From JAJPKK01 sp963800215 (GTDB lineage: Bacteria > Pseudomonadota > Alphaproteobacteria > Rhizobiales > Xanthobacteraceae), in the NCBI GenBank assembly GCA_963800215.1, contig CAWCZY010000006.1:124001-188000 (forward strand): a stretch of 64,000 bases of DNA, given 5' to 3'. A program made the position numbers and the translations under genes. Positions 1 to 9,064 of the stretch are shown here, piece after piece. The notes beneath the pieces are model-generated. The model searched no databases, had not been told where the DNA came from, and worked only from the letters and a program-made list of their open reading frames with translations. The first letter of the stretch is position 1. Every line of letters starts with the position of its first letter.

Positions 1-1187
1 GACCGAGAATTTGATCTCCGAAGTGGTGATGGCGCGGATGTTTATTCCGCGCTCCGGCCAGGGCCTTGAAGGCCTGGGCCGCGACGCCGGCATGGCTGCG
101 CATGCCGACCCCGATCACCGAGACCTTGGTGACGTCGGTCGCGGCGTCGAGGCGCTCATAGCCGATCTTCGCCCTTGGCGCCGGCGATGGTCTCCTTGGC
201 GCGCTCGAAATCCGCCGCCGGCACGGTGAAGGTCAGGTCGGTGGTGGCGCCGTCGGCGGACACGTTCTGCACGATCATGTCCACATTGATGTTGGCGTCG
301 GCCAGCGGCCCGAAAATGCTGGCGGCGACCCCCGGCTTGTCCTGGACGCGGCGGATCGAGATCTGGGCTTCGTCCTTGCTGAAGGCGATGCCGGTGACGA
401 TCTGCTGCTTCCATGATGTCCTCCTCGTCGCATATCAGCGTTCCCGGCGGCGTCCCGTGGGGGTCGATGTCCTCGGGCCGGTCGAAGCTCGAGCGCACGA
501 AGATGCGCACCTTGTGCGCCATGCCGAGCTCGACCGAGCGCACCTGCAGCACCTTGGCGCCCAGGGAGGCCAGTTCCAGCATCTCCTCGAACGCGATCTT
601 GTCGAGCCGCCGCGCCCGCGGCACCACGCGCGGGTCGGTGGTGTAGACGCCGTCGACGTCGGTGTAGATGTCGCAGCGGTCGGCGCGGATGGCGGCGGCG
701 ATGGCGACCGCCGAGGTGTCGGAGCCGCCGCGGCCCAGCGTGGTGATCCGGCCGGTCTCGCTTGTGCAGGCCCTGGAAGCCGGCGATGACGGCGACCTCC
801 TTGCGCTCCTTGAAGCGCCTGATCAGTTCGCCGCCGTCGATGTCGAGGATGCGGGCGGAGGCGTGGGCGTCCGAGGTCAGGATCGGCAGCTGCCAGCCCT
901 GCCAGGACCGCGCGGTGACGCCCATCGCCTGCAGCGCGATGGCGAGCAGCCCGGAGGTGACCTGCTCGCCGGACGCCACCACGGTGTCGTATTCGCGGGC
1001 GTCGTGGAGCATCGCGGCGTCGCGGCACCACTCGACCAGCCGGTTGGTGGTCCCCGACATCGCCGAGACGACGACCGCCGACTTCATGGCCGGCATCGAC
1101 CTCGCGCTTGACGTGGCGCGCCACGTTGCGGATGCGCTCGATGTCGGCCACCGAGGTTCCGCCGAACTTCATCACCAGGCGAGCCAT
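1..1187 (-). CDS. lysC: aspartate kinase, partial at left edge, frame broken
   Basis: Phosphorylates L-aspartate with ATP, the first step toward lysine, threonine and methionine. From ATG 1187 the protein opens with MARLVMKFGGTSV, the kinase signature, continues through TLGRGGSDTSAV and then two ACT regulatory domains (around DKPGVAASIFGPL and VSVIGVGMRSHAGVA). It leaves the window within the conserved ITTSEIKFSV tail, so about 395 residues are seen. Single-base insertions near 53, 173, 411, 767 and 1086 break the frame five times, yet every segment is conserved. That argues for sequence error over pseudogenisation. Diverges from ubiG across about 180 bp. Confidence 0.93.
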
Positions 1188-1365
1188 CCAGCTCCGCCCC
1201 TTCCTTGGCTGGCCGGCGCCGCGGCGAAATTGCGGGAGCCCCGGCGCGAAATGGCGCGTATACATACCGGCGGGATTCCGCCGCCGCAACGGCGGGACGC
1301 CGGCGGGCGGTCCGAAGCCCGGCATGCGGTTCCCGATCGTCCCGGATGAAACGATAAGGATATCC

Positions 1366-2133
1366 ATGGCCGTCGATACCATCCGCGCCGGCGCCACGGT
1401 CGACGAGGCCGAGGTCGCCCGGTTCTCGCGCCTGGCGGGGCAATGGTGGGACCCCCACGGCGAGATGGCGGTGCTGCACAAGTTCAATCCGGTGCGGCTC
1501 GCCTATATCCGCGATGCCGCCTGCCGGCGCTTCGGCCGCGATCCCCGCCAGCTCGGCTGCCTCGCCGGCCTGCGCATCCTCGATATCGGCTGCGGCGGCG
1601 GCATTCTGTGCGAGCCGCTGGCGCGGCTCGGCGCCGCCATGGTCGGCGTCGATCCGTCGCAGGCCAATATCGCCGCCGCAACGCTCCATGCGGCCGAGAG
1701 CGGGCTCGCGATCGATTACCGCGCCGCCACCGCCGAGGAGCTGGCCGATGCCGGCGAGCGGTTCGACCTCGTGCTCGCCATGGAGGTGGTCGAGCATGTC
1801 GCCGATGTCGGCCTGTTCGTGCGGCGCTGCGCCGAGATGGTCAAGCCCGGCGGCCTGATGATCGCGGCGACGCTCAACCGCACCCTCAAGAGCTTCGCCC
1901 TCGCCATCGTCGGCGCCGAATACGTGCTGCGCTGGCTGCCGCGCGGCACCCATCGCTGGGACAAGTTCGTCACCCCCGACGAGCTCGAGATCGCGCTTGT
2001 CCAGGGCGGGCTGCGGTCGAGCGGGGAGACCGGCGTAATCTACCATCCGCTGGCCGACCGCTGGCAGCTTTCATCCGACATGGATGTGAACTACATGGTG
2101 ACCGCGGAAAAGCCTCCCGAGCCCTGTGCATGA
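1366..2133 (+). CDS. ubiG: ubiquinone biosynthesis O-methyltransferase
   Basis: SAM-dependent methyltransferase acting on both O-methylation steps of ubiquinone synthesis at the membrane surface. The 255-residue product carries the class I SAM-binding loop DIGCGGG at residues 73-79, an acidic residue ending strand 2 (VGVDPS), and the family motifs GQWWDP near residue 26 and THRWDKF near the C-terminus. ATG 1366 is preceded by AAGGAT, and length fits the family. An in-frame upstream extension to 1108 overlaps lysC and is not conserved in character, so it is rejected. The stop codon lies inside a palindromic repeat. Confidence 0.93.
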   Translation: MAVDTIRAGATVDEAEVARFSRLAGQWWDPHGEMAVLHKFNPVRLAYIRDAACRRFGRDPRQLGCLAGLRILDIGCGGGILCEPLARLGAAMVGVDPSQANIAAATLHAAESGLAIDYRAATAEELADAGERFDLVLAMEVVEHVADVGLFVRRCAEMVKPGGLMIAATLNRTLKSFALAIVGAEYVLRWLPRGTHRWDKFVTPDELEIALVQGGLRSSGETGVIYHPLADRWQLSSDMDVNYMVTAEKPPEPCA

Positions 2134-2170
2134 TCCCGAAAAGTTGCAGACTTTTCGGATCGGATCATGC
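2128..2170. repeat. intergenic palindrome, GCATGATCC type
   Basis: Outer arms GCATGATCC and GGATCATGC enclose inner arms CCGAAAAGT and ACTTTTCGG. The element overlaps the ubiG stop codon and could act as its transcription terminator. Similar palindromes are widespread in Bradyrhizobium-like genomes; no second copy was noticed in this window. Confidence 0.7.
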
Positions 2171-2201
2171 TCAAAATTAAAAGCAATTTGAAAGTCATTC
2201 G

Positions 2202-3095
2202 GTGTCGGATTCGAGCTGGCTCTGGGCCGTATTCACCCTCATCGCCGCCGCCGCGCAGACCGTGCGCAATGCCGCCCAGCGCGAGCTGACCGGCACGCTC
2301 GGCACGGTAGGCGCGACCCATGTGCGGTTCCTGTTCGGCTGTCCGTTCGCGCTGCTCATCCTCGCTGGCGTGCTCCTGAGCGGCGCGGCGCTGCCGCGGC
2401 CGGGCCTCGATTTCTGGCCATGGGTGCTCGCCGGCGCGCTGATGCAGATCGCGGCGACCGCGCTGATGCTCGCCGCCATGAGCGAGCGCTCCTTCGTGGT
2501 CGCCATCGCCTATATCAAGACCGAGCCGATCCAGGTCGCGCTGTTCGGCCTGTTGTTCCTCGGCGACCGGGTGAGCGCCGGGATGGCCGCCGCGATCGCG
2601 ATCGCGACCGCCGGCGTCATCGTGATGTCGCTCAAGTCCGGTCCCGCCGGCGGCGGCCCGCGGGCGACCATCCTCGGCCTGTCTGCCGGCGCCTGCTTCG
2701 CCCTGTCGGCGATCGGCTTCCGCGGCGCGATCCTGAGCCTGCACGATCCGAGCTACCTGATGGCGGCGACCTTCACCGTGGCGGCCGGGCTCGTCATACA
2801 GGCGGTGCTGCTGTCGCTCTATCTCGCGCTGCGCGACCGCGCCGTCCTGACTGCCATCGCGAAGTCGTGGCGGCCGTCGCTGTTCGCCGGCTTCATGGGC
2901 GCGACCGCCTCGCAGTTCTGGTTCCTCGCCTTCGCGCTGGCGACGGCGGCGAGCGTGCGGACGCTCGCGCTGGTCGAGGTGCTGTTCGCCCAGGCGATCT
3001 CGCGCTTCGTGTTCAAGCAGCCGGTATCGGCGCGCGAAGGCGTCGGCATCGCGATGATCGTGATCGGCGTGGGGCTGCTGGTGTGGACGTATTGA
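2202..3095 (+). CDS. DMT-superfamily (EamA) transporter
   Basis: Inner-membrane protein of 297 residues with about ten hydrophobic segments arranged as two EamA repeats (the second begins near residue 150, ATILGLSAGACFALSAIGF). The family exports small metabolites; the substrate cannot be told here. The end-of-first-repeat motif YIKTEPIQVALFGLLFLGD matches drug/metabolite transporters. Start is GTG 2202, 31 bp after the palindrome that follows ubiG, with only a weak ribosome-binding site. Confidence 0.8.
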   Translation: MSDSSWLWAVFTLIAAAAQTVRNAAQRELTGTLGTVGATHVRFLFGCPFALLILAGVLLSGAALPRPGLDFWPWVLAGALMQIAATALMLAAMSERSFVVAIAYIKTEPIQVALFGLLFLGDRVSAGMAAAIAIATAGVIVMSLKSGPAGGGPRATILGLSAGACFALSAIGFRGAILSLHDPSYLMAATFTVAAGLVIQAVLLSLYLALRDRAVLTAIAKSWRPSLFAGFMGATASQFWFLAFALATAASVRTLALVEVLFAQAISRFVFKQPVSAREGVGIAMIVIGVGLLVWTY

Positions 3096-3118
3096 GGGAG
3101 CCCGTCCACGGCTATGGG

Positions 3119-4012
3119 TTAGCGGTAATTCGCGATGAGATTTAGCTTATCATCAATCCCAAGAGCCGTAAGGACCTCTACGAACGATTGCCGGGCAATA
3201 AAGTCGGGCTCAATATTCTTCGCCTCCTCCTTCAATCTTTGCTCTCGCTCCACCTCATCGGCAGTCCAGTGGGAAATTCTTACGAGGTCGCGGTACATTG
3301 CGAGATCGTGCTGAGCACCATAGGCCGCCCATATAGCAAAAACATTAGCCCGCTTTGCCATAAAGATATCGCGTGCGATACTGTCTCCGACATATGAAGT
3401 CTGTTCAGGACTAAACCCTTCGCTAGCGCATATTTCTAAAAGAACTTCGGGGTTAGGCTTCGCTTGGTGATGAGAAAGTTCCACGATTTTGTCCATCGGA
3501 ACTCTTTTGATCCACTCCGAATTGCTCTTCGGCTCAGGATGCGAAGACAGGGACCGCTCGCGGCAATACACTTTTGTAAAAAAGCGAAAGAGGTCAAGGC
3601 GAGTCAGCCGATCCGCCACCCCGTATAACTTGCTTTCTGTGTGGGCAATTATCTTTACGTCACACCTTTCCAGTGCTTCTAATGTTTCGCGGACCCCATG
3701 ATGCAACCTAAGATATTTCTTTCTGGCAGAATTGAACGCATGAAATGCAGGATCAAGCGTCGCAGTCATAGAAGCGATTGAACTGCCCCCAAATAGCCTC
3801 TTGATCGTATTCGTCTCCAATAGAGCGAACGGGTGTTCCGAGTCACCATGTTGCTGGTGGACTTTGCGGAAGTCCGTTAGTAGTTTTTCTCGATCACATC
3901 CAGTGATTCCAACAACGACATCAACCATGGCGTAAAACGATGGCACGAAGTAGCTCACCCAATCGTATAACGTGTTGTCGAGGTCGCAGACCAATAACCG
4001 TTTATTGCGCAT
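3119..4012 (-). CDS. HAD-superfamily hydrolase, low-GC island
   Basis: A 297-residue haloacid-dehalogenase-fold protein. All four motifs are visible: nucleophile DLDNT at residues 10-14, motif II HTES at 124-127, motif III lysine 185 (AKPNPEV), and motif IV GD at 209-210 with D215. Likely a phosphatase; substrate unknown. The first 11 bases overlap the end of the upstream membrane-protein gene, so the two are probably translationally coupled. Base composition and codon use are clearly more AT-rich than the neighbours, suggesting horizontal transfer. Confidence 0.75.
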   Translation of the reverse strand: MRNKRLLVCDLDNTLYDWVSYFVPSFYAMVDVVVGITGCDREKLLTDFRKVHQQHGDSEHPFALLETNTIKRLFGGSSIASMTATLDPAFHAFNSARKKYLRLHHGVRETLEALERCDVKIIAHTESKLYGVADRLTRLDLFRFFTKVYCRERSLSSHPEPKSNSEWIKRVPMDKIVELSHHQAKPNPEVLLEICASEGFSPEQTSYVGDSIARDIFMAKRANVFAIWAAYGAQHDLAMYRDLVRISHWTADEVEREQRLKEEAKNIEPDFIARQSFVEVLTALGIDDKLNLIANYR

Positions 4013-4625
4013 GCGGTTCGGCCTTTGTATTGGGCGAAGGGCTTGGCGGGGCTGCCGTAGGACTATGGTGCCCCAGGTTTGCCGTGAAGAAAAAAAGCAA
4101 TACGCCGACCACGCAGAGTGTGCCGATCGAGAAATTATAGAACTTCTTTATCTTCGTAAGTGCAGTGTTATGACGTTGTCCACAGTAGAAGTATTTGCCG
4201 TCTTGCACGCTAACACTAGCGTCGTCGTACCGACTAAAATGAGAGATTGCTTGCGTCATCCCTTTTTGCAAAGTAAAGATTTGCTTCATATAATTTTGCT
4301 CGAAGTCCTCTCCAAATGCTACTGCTCCTCGCAGCATTTTATGATAGACGTTCAAATCTAGAATCTTTACGGCCTGAAGGGCAAATGCGCTCGCGAAAAC
4401 GATCAGCACCGTCATGTGCAGATCGAATCCTCCAAGGTATGGAATCGAAACGGTAAACTCCTCACGCCGAATTAGAAGTACGATGCCCAAACCGAGGGCT
4501 GCTGCAACAAAGCCGAGGCCAAACTGACGAGATTTGACGGCCATCTCGTTGAAGTGCATTTGTGTATCGACCACCTTTGCCCAAATGGCCACGTAGATTT
4601 CTTGTTCCTCAGTGGACAGTCGCAT
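4002..4625 (-). CDS. three-helix membrane protein of unknown function
   Basis: Not a family I can name. The 207-residue product has a charged amphipathic N-terminus, predicted membrane helices near residues 35-53, 68-88 and 165-182, a cytosolic-looking middle region (about 90-160) with GEDFEQNYMKQ, and a proline-rich tail. Topology loosely recalls SLATT or S-4TM type effectors but no motif proves it. Overlaps the downstream HAD gene by 11 bases and shares its low GC; the two look like one acquired unit. Start ATG 4625. Confidence 0.6.
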   Translation of the reverse strand: MRLSTEEQEIYVAIWAKVVDTQMHFNEMAVKSRQFGLGFVAAALGLGIVLLIRREEFTVSIPYLGGFDLHMTVLIVFASAFALQAVKILDLNVYHKMLRGAVAFGEDFEQNYMKQIFTLQKGMTQAISHFSRYDDASVSVQDGKYFYCGQRHNTALTKIKKFYNFSIGTLCVVGVLLFFFTANLGHHSPTAAPPSPSPNTKAEPHAQ

Positions 4626-4848
4626 AACGCGCGCTCCCGCCTCGGATGCCTAGATCGCAGCCTTGGCTTACAATTGGCCTTAATGTAGCTTATCGAAGGG
4701 CGGCTCCGACCGCAATTTTTTAGCGCCCCTAAGTTGCCGTTCGATCCCTTGCTGGCGGGTTGGCAGCCTTGCTGGTGTGTTCGCGGTCGCGAAACAGCGG
4801 CAAAAGGTTAGGAGTTCCGTAGCGCTTTGATCTTGCCCAGGATGGCGG

Positions 4849-5283
4849 CTATCTTTTCCACCCGACCAGCACCGCGCCGGCGGCGATCAGGGCGATGCCG
4901 AGCCAGTTCGGCAGCGACGGCCGCTCGCCGAGAAACAGCACCGCGAAGATCGCGACCAGCACCACGCTGAGCTTGTCGATCGGCGCCACCTGCGCGGCAT
5001 TGCCCAGCTTGAGGGCGCGGAAATAGCACACCCAGGAGGCGCCGGTGGCGAGCCCCGACAGCACCAGGAACGCGTAGGTGCGCGTCGAGATCGTGCCGGG
5101 GGACTGGAATTGGCCGGTGGCGGCGAGGAAGGCGGCGAGGCAGCCGATGATGACCACGGTGCGGATGAAGGTCGCGAAGTCGGAATTGACGTTCTCGATG
5201 CCGATCTTGGCGAAGATCGCGGTCAGTGCGGCGAACACCGCCGACAGCACCGCCCAGGCCTGCCAGGGCAGCACGCCGTCCAT
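4849..5283 (-). CDS. single-domain EamA transporter
   Basis: A 144-residue membrane protein with one EamA repeat (about five hydrophobic helices), so a half-size DMT transporter that would have to dimerise. It carries the GERPSLPNWLGIALIAAGA ending typical of EamA domains. Its ATG overlaps the stop of the DUF1178 gene as TGATG, making it the last gene of the comF-grxC-nit-DUF1178-EamA operon. The 220 bp beyond it (4626-4848) holds no gene I can support. Confidence 0.8.
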   Translation of the reverse strand: MDGVLPWQAWAVLSAVFAALTAIFAKIGIENVNSDFATFIRTVVIIGCLAAFLAATGQFQSPGTISTRTYAFLVLSGLATGASWVCYFRALKLGNAAQVAPIDKLSVVLVAIFAVLFLGERPSLPNWLGIALIAAGAVLVGWKR

Positions 5284-5779
5284 CAGTTGCGCTCGTCCGG
5301 CAGCACCGGAAGGGGCGCGAATTCGATGCCTTCCTCGTGCAGGGCCTTGGCATCGTCGGGGGAGGCGGTGCCGTAGATCGAGCGGTGCTTCTTCTCGCCG
5401 TAATGCATCTTGCGGGCTTCCTCGGGAAACTGGTGACCGACGTTTTCGGCGTTCTTGACGAGGTGCCCGCGCAATTCCCTGAGCTTGGTGCGAAGCTCCT
5501 GCTCCTGCGGCGAGATCACCACGACCGGCGTCGGCGCCTCGGGTGCGGCCGTCTCCTGTGGGGCGGACGTGGCAGGCTCGGCAGTAGCAGGCTCGCGCGC
5601 CGTGTCGATTTGCCGGACCGCGCGAGGCGCGGCGTCATCAGCGCCTTCTCCACCTTGGCCGAGCCGCACAGCGGGCATTCGACGAGGCCGCGCTTGGCCT
5701 GCTTGTCATAGGCGGCGGAGCCGTCGAACCAGCTTTCGAATTCGTGGCCCCGGGCGCAGACGAGGTTGTAGCGGATCAT
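5283..5779 (-). CDS. DUF1178 family protein, one frameshift
   Basis: Alphaproteobacterial protein of unknown role. The N-terminus MIRYNLVCARGHEFESWF and the pair CPLCGSAKVEKALM look like a zinc-ribbon half; the C-terminus has the conserved NAENVGHQFPEEARKMHYG and ends LPVLPDERN. The halves are in different frames: one A seems missing near 5607 (three A where four restore the frame). Repaired length is about 165 residues, normal for the family. It starts 3 bp after the nitrilase stop and overlaps the EamA gene by one base. Confidence 0.82.
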
Positions 5780-5782
5780 GTC

Positions 5783-6658
5783 TCAGACCAGATGGAGCCG
5801 TGTCGGCTCCGCCATCGGCTCGACGACTTCGAAACGCCGTCCGTGCTGGAGCGAAGGGATGCGCGCGCGGGCGGCCGCCACCGCGGCCGGATCGATCTGC
5901 GCCATCACTACGCCGGGCTCGGCATCGCCTTCGGCGATGATCCGGCCCCAGGGATCGATGACGAGGGAATGCCCGTAGGTTTCGCGGCCGCTCTCGTGCA
6001 GGCCGCCTTGCGCCGCCGCCAGGACGAAGCAGCCGTTCTCGATGGCGCGGGCGCGGTTGAGAATGTGCCAATGGGCCTCCCCGGTCTGCCGGGTGAAGGC
6101 CGATGGGATGGCGAGGAACGCGCTGCCGGACTCGGCGAGCGCGCGATAGAGCGCGGGGAAGCGCAGGTCGTAGCAGATGGTGATGCCGAGCCGGCCCCAT
6201 GGCAGGTCGGCGACCATGGCGAGCTCGCCGGGCTGGTAGCTGCGCGATTCGCGGTAGCTCTCGCCATTGGCGAGATCGACGTCGAACATGTGGATCTTGT
6301 CGTAGCGCGCCTCGATGTCGCCCGCGGGATCGATCAGGAAGGCCCGGTTGGCGGCGCGCTCCGGCGACACCTTGACCGCGAGCGAGCCGACGTGAATCCA
6401 GATCGCATGGCGGCGCGCCAGCTCGCGGAACGCCGCCAGCGAGGGGTCCTGTTCCTCGGCGGCGATCGCGGCGAACAGGGCATCCCGCTTGACCTCCATG
6501 ATGTTGGTCATTTCGGGGGTCTGGACGTAATCGGCGCCGTCCCGCTTCGCCGCCTCGATCAGCTTGGCCGCCGCCTCGAGATTGGCGGCGGGCGAACGCC
6601 CGGAGCGCATCTGGATGAGACCGACGCGAAAGGCGGCACCGTCATGTGTGGCGTTCAT
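5783..6658 (-). CDS. nitrilase-superfamily amidase (Nit1-like)
   Basis: Carbon-nitrogen hydrolase of 291 residues, probably the repair enzyme that hydrolyses deaminated glutathione. The catalytic triad is visible as E49 (VQTPEM), K121 (ARYDKIHMFD) and C162 (ITICYDLRFP). DKIHMFDVD and ETYGHSLVIDPWG are Nit1/Nit2 signatures. Its place directly after glutaredoxin in the operon suits a glutathione-linked housekeeping job. Other C-N hydrolase substrates cannot be excluded. Confidence 0.88.
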   Translation of the reverse strand: MNATHDGAAFRVGLIQMRSGRSPAANLEAAAKLIEAAKRDGADYVQTPEMTNIMEVKRDALFAAIAAEEQDPSLAAFRELARRHAIWIHVGSLAVKVSPERAANRAFLIDPAGDIEARYDKIHMFDVDLANGESYRESRSYQPGELAMVADLPWGRLGITICYDLRFPALYRALAESGSAFLAIPSAFTRQTGEAHWHILNRARAIENGCFVLAAAQGGLHESGRETYGHSLVIDPWGRIIAEGDAEPGVVMAQIDPAAVAAARARIPSLQHGRRFEVVEPMAEPTRLHLV

Positions 6659-6701
6659 TGCGTTCCTCTGTAGCCCCGAAACATGTCAGCCCAGGAGCAT
6701 G

Positions 6702-6959
6702 TCAGCCCTTGAGCAGCGCATCGAGCTTGCCGGCGTCTTCAAGCTCGTAAAGGTCGTCGCAGCCGCCCACATGGGTGGCTCCGATGAAGATCTGGGGGAC
6801 GGTGGTGCCGCCATTGGCGCGCGCAACCATCTCGGCGCGCCGCGCGGGTGCGCCCGCCACATTGATTTCGACGAAGGCCACGCCCTTGCTGCGGAGCAGC
6901 TCCTTCGCCGACACGCAGTAGGGACAATAGGGGGTGGTATAGACCTCGACAGGCGGCAT
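6702..6959 (-). CDS. grxC: glutaredoxin 3
   Basis: An 85-residue glutaredoxin with dithiol site CPYC at residues 12-15, the cis-proline segment TTVPQIFIG and the glutathione-contact GGCDDLYELE. Reduces disulfides using glutathione in the cytoplasm. Start ATG 6959 gives the family-standard N-terminus MPPVEVYTTPYC. Because comF is frameshifted, a long open frame fuses the two; the true genes are separated by about 40 bp. Confidence 0.93.
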   Translation of the reverse strand: MPPVEVYTTPYCPYCVSAKELLRSKGVAFVEINVAGAPARRAEMVARANGGTTVPQIFIGATHVGGCDDLYELEDAGKLDALLKG

Positions 6960-7000
6960 TCTCGTCAAACCCTGGCCCGCCGCGGCGGGTGCAGTGACCA

Positions 7001-7799
7001 CTATATGGGAGTGCGCACCGCGTCGACAACCCGGGCGAATACCAGCACATCGACGGAGCGGGCGCCGGCGCGCAGCAGCGCCCGGGCGCAGGTATCGATG
7101 CGTGGCGCCGGAGGTCAGCACGTCGTCGACCAGCACCAGCCGCCGGCCATGCACGGCGGCCTCGCCGCCGGCGGGAACGCGGAACGCCCCCTGCACGTTG
7201 GCGGCGCGCTCGGCGCGCGACAGGCCGACCTGCTGGGCCGTCGCCCGCACCCGCTTGACGGCGTGGGACACCGGCACCGCGCTCGCCTGCGAGATCACCT
7301 CGGCGAGCACCGCGGCCTGGTTGAACCGCCGCGCAAACAGCCGGCGCCAGTGCAGCGGCACCGGCACCAGGGCGTCGGCGTCGCCGAGGACCTCGCGGCC
7401 GGCCCGCGCCATCCATTGGCCCATGGTGGTGGCGAGGTCGAGCCGGTCGCCATATTTGAGCGCATGAACGAGGTCGCGGGCGACCTCGTCGAAACGCACG
7501 GCGGCGCGGGCGCGTCCATAGGCGGGCGGATCGGCGATCGCCTCCATGGAAAGGATGCCGGGGCCGGGATCGTAGGCGAACGGAATCCCCAGGCGTTCGC
7601 AATAGGGCGGGGCGATGAACGAGACCTTGGACCAGCACGGCGCGCACAGCCCGCCGCCGCTGCCGCCGACCGGCTGGCGGCACGCCGCGCATAGCGGCGG
7701 CAAGGCGGTATCGAGCACCATGCCGAAGGCGGCGCGGCCGAATTGGGCCAGGCGGGCAAGGCCGGACGGTCGGCGGGTCTCGGACGGGGTCGCGGACAT
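7001..7799 (-). CDS. comF: ComF family phosphoribosyltransferase-like protein, one frameshift
   Basis: Double-zinc-ribbon/PRTase-fold protein related to competence factor ComF. The N-terminus has two cysteine pairs (PPLCAACRQPV and LCAPCWSK); the PRPP-loop motif is LVLVDDVLTSGAT. One inserted base near 7097 shifts the frame right after that motif; restoring it gives IDTCARALLRAGARSVDV and a normal stop at 7001 (about 265 residues). First gene of the operon with grxC, the nitrilase, DUF1178 and EamA; divergent from a methyltransferase gene. Confidence 0.85.
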
Positions 7800-7864
7800 G
7801 GTGCCAGGGTAGCCTTGCTTTGACGGGCGAGCCGGCGATCGCGCTAGAATAGCAGGAGATGTCC

Positions 7865-8767
7865 ATGGCGCCGACCCCGCTGTTCGACCGATCCCTGCTC
7901 GAGGCGCGGCGCCGCCGTGCCCGGCGGATCGGGCCGGCGACCTTCCTCATGGACCGGGCGGCGGAAGATTTCGCCGACCGCCTGGCGCCGGTGCTGCGAC
8001 GGTTCGACCGCGCCGCCGATCTCGGGACTCCGACCGGCGCGGTGCGCGCCGCGCTCGCCGGCAACGGCGCGATCGGAACCATGATCGCGGTCGAGGCTTG
8101 CAGCGGCGATGATGCCGGGGAGGGCGGGCTGCGGGTGGTGGCCGACGTCGAGGCGCTGCCGTTCGCCGACGGCGCACTCGATCTCGTGGTGTCCGCCTTC
8201 GCCCTGCAGACCGTGAACGACCTGCCCGGCGTGCTCATCCAGATCCGCCGCGCCCTCAAGCCGGACGGGCTGTTCCTCGCCGCCCTGCTGGGCGGCGATA
8301 CGCTCGCCGAGTTGCGGGAGAGCTTCGCCGTCGCCGAAACCGAATTGGAAGGCGGAGTGTCGCCGCGGGTGGCGCCGTTTCCCGACCTGCGCGACATGGG
8401 CGCGCTGCTGCAGCGGGCGGGCTTCGCCCTGCCGGTGGCCGATGTGGACCGGGTGGTGGTGCGCTATCCCTCGCCGCTGGCGCTGATGGCGGATCTGCGC
8501 CGCATGGGCGCCACCAACCCCCTGGCCGAACGCCGCCGCGTCCCGCTGCGCCGTGCGACCCTGGGGCGGATGATGGAGGTCTATGCCGACCGGTTCCGCG
8601 ACCCCGACGGCAGGATCCGCGCGAGCTTCGACATCATCTGGCTCTCGGGCTGGGCGCCCCACGAGAGCCAGCAGAAGCCGCTGCGGCCGGGCTCGGCGCG
8701 GGCCAGGCTTGCCGACGCGCTGGGAACCCGGGAGCTCAGCGCGGGGGAGAAGCCGGGGCGGGGGTAG
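7865..8767 (+). CDS. SAM-dependent methyltransferase, NDUFAF5/BioC-like
   Basis: A 300-residue class I methyltransferase whose N-terminal FDRSLLEARRRRA and C-terminal half resemble NDUFAF5, the respiratory complex I assembly factor of alphaproteobacterial origin. SAM-fold signs include ALPFADGALDLVVSAFALQ (post-II and motif II region) and ALKPDGLFLAALLGG (motif III). An AGGAG lies seven bases before ATG 7865, preferred over ATG 7859. Convergent with the following toxin gene by 6 bp. Confidence 0.8.
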   Translation: MAPTPLFDRSLLEARRRRARRIGPATFLMDRAAEDFADRLAPVLRRFDRAADLGTPTGAVRAALAGNGAIGTMIAVEACSGDDAGEGGLRVVADVEALPFADGALDLVVSAFALQTVNDLPGVLIQIRRALKPDGLFLAALLGGDTLAELRESFAVAETELEGGVSPRVAPFPDLRDMGALLQRAGFALPVADVDRVVVRYPSPLALMADLRRMGATNPLAERRRVPLRRATLGRMMEVYADRFRDPDGRIRASFDIIWLSGWAPHESQQKPLRPGSARARLADALGTRELSAGEKPGRG

Positions 8768-8773
8768 GGGGCA

Positions 8774-9064
8774 TTACAAGCCCAGTTCACTGTGCGATCC
8801 GAGACGCACCAACTCCAGATCATCGGCGTTCGGTTTGCGATAGATGAGAACCAAATCGGGCTTGATGTGGCAGTCGCGGCAGTCGTTCCATTCACCGCCG
8901 AGGGCATGGTCGCTGTTGCGGGGCGACAAAGCGGCGTCGGCCGCGAGCAACGTGACGACTGCCATCAACGCATCGTCGAGCTTTCGGCAGAATTGCCGCG
9001 ACTTGCCGGATTTTTCGCGTTTGTAGTCGCGCCTGAATTGGTTGGTGTATTCAACCTTCCTCAT
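8774..9064 (-). CDS. YafQ/RelE-family mRNA interferase toxin
   Basis: A 96-residue type II toxin. The order SDHALGGEWNDCRDCHIKPDLVLIYR matches YafQ-type RNases, with histidines in the catalytic C-terminal half. It would cleave ribosome-bound mRNA and be neutralised by the product of the overlapping upstream gene. Start ATG 9064 lies 14 bases inside the antitoxin coding region, the usual coupled arrangement. Confidence 0.85.
   Translation of the reverse strand: MRKVEYTNQFRRDYKREKSGKSRQFCRKLDDALMAVVTLLAADAALSPRNSDHALGGEWNDCRDCHIKPDLVLIYRKPNADDLELVRLGSHSELGL

Noticed and set aside
6702..7799. ComF-glutaredoxin fusion protein
   Set aside because: The fusion arises only because comF is frameshifted; glutaredoxin has its own start at 6959, and the corrected comF has its own stop at 7001.
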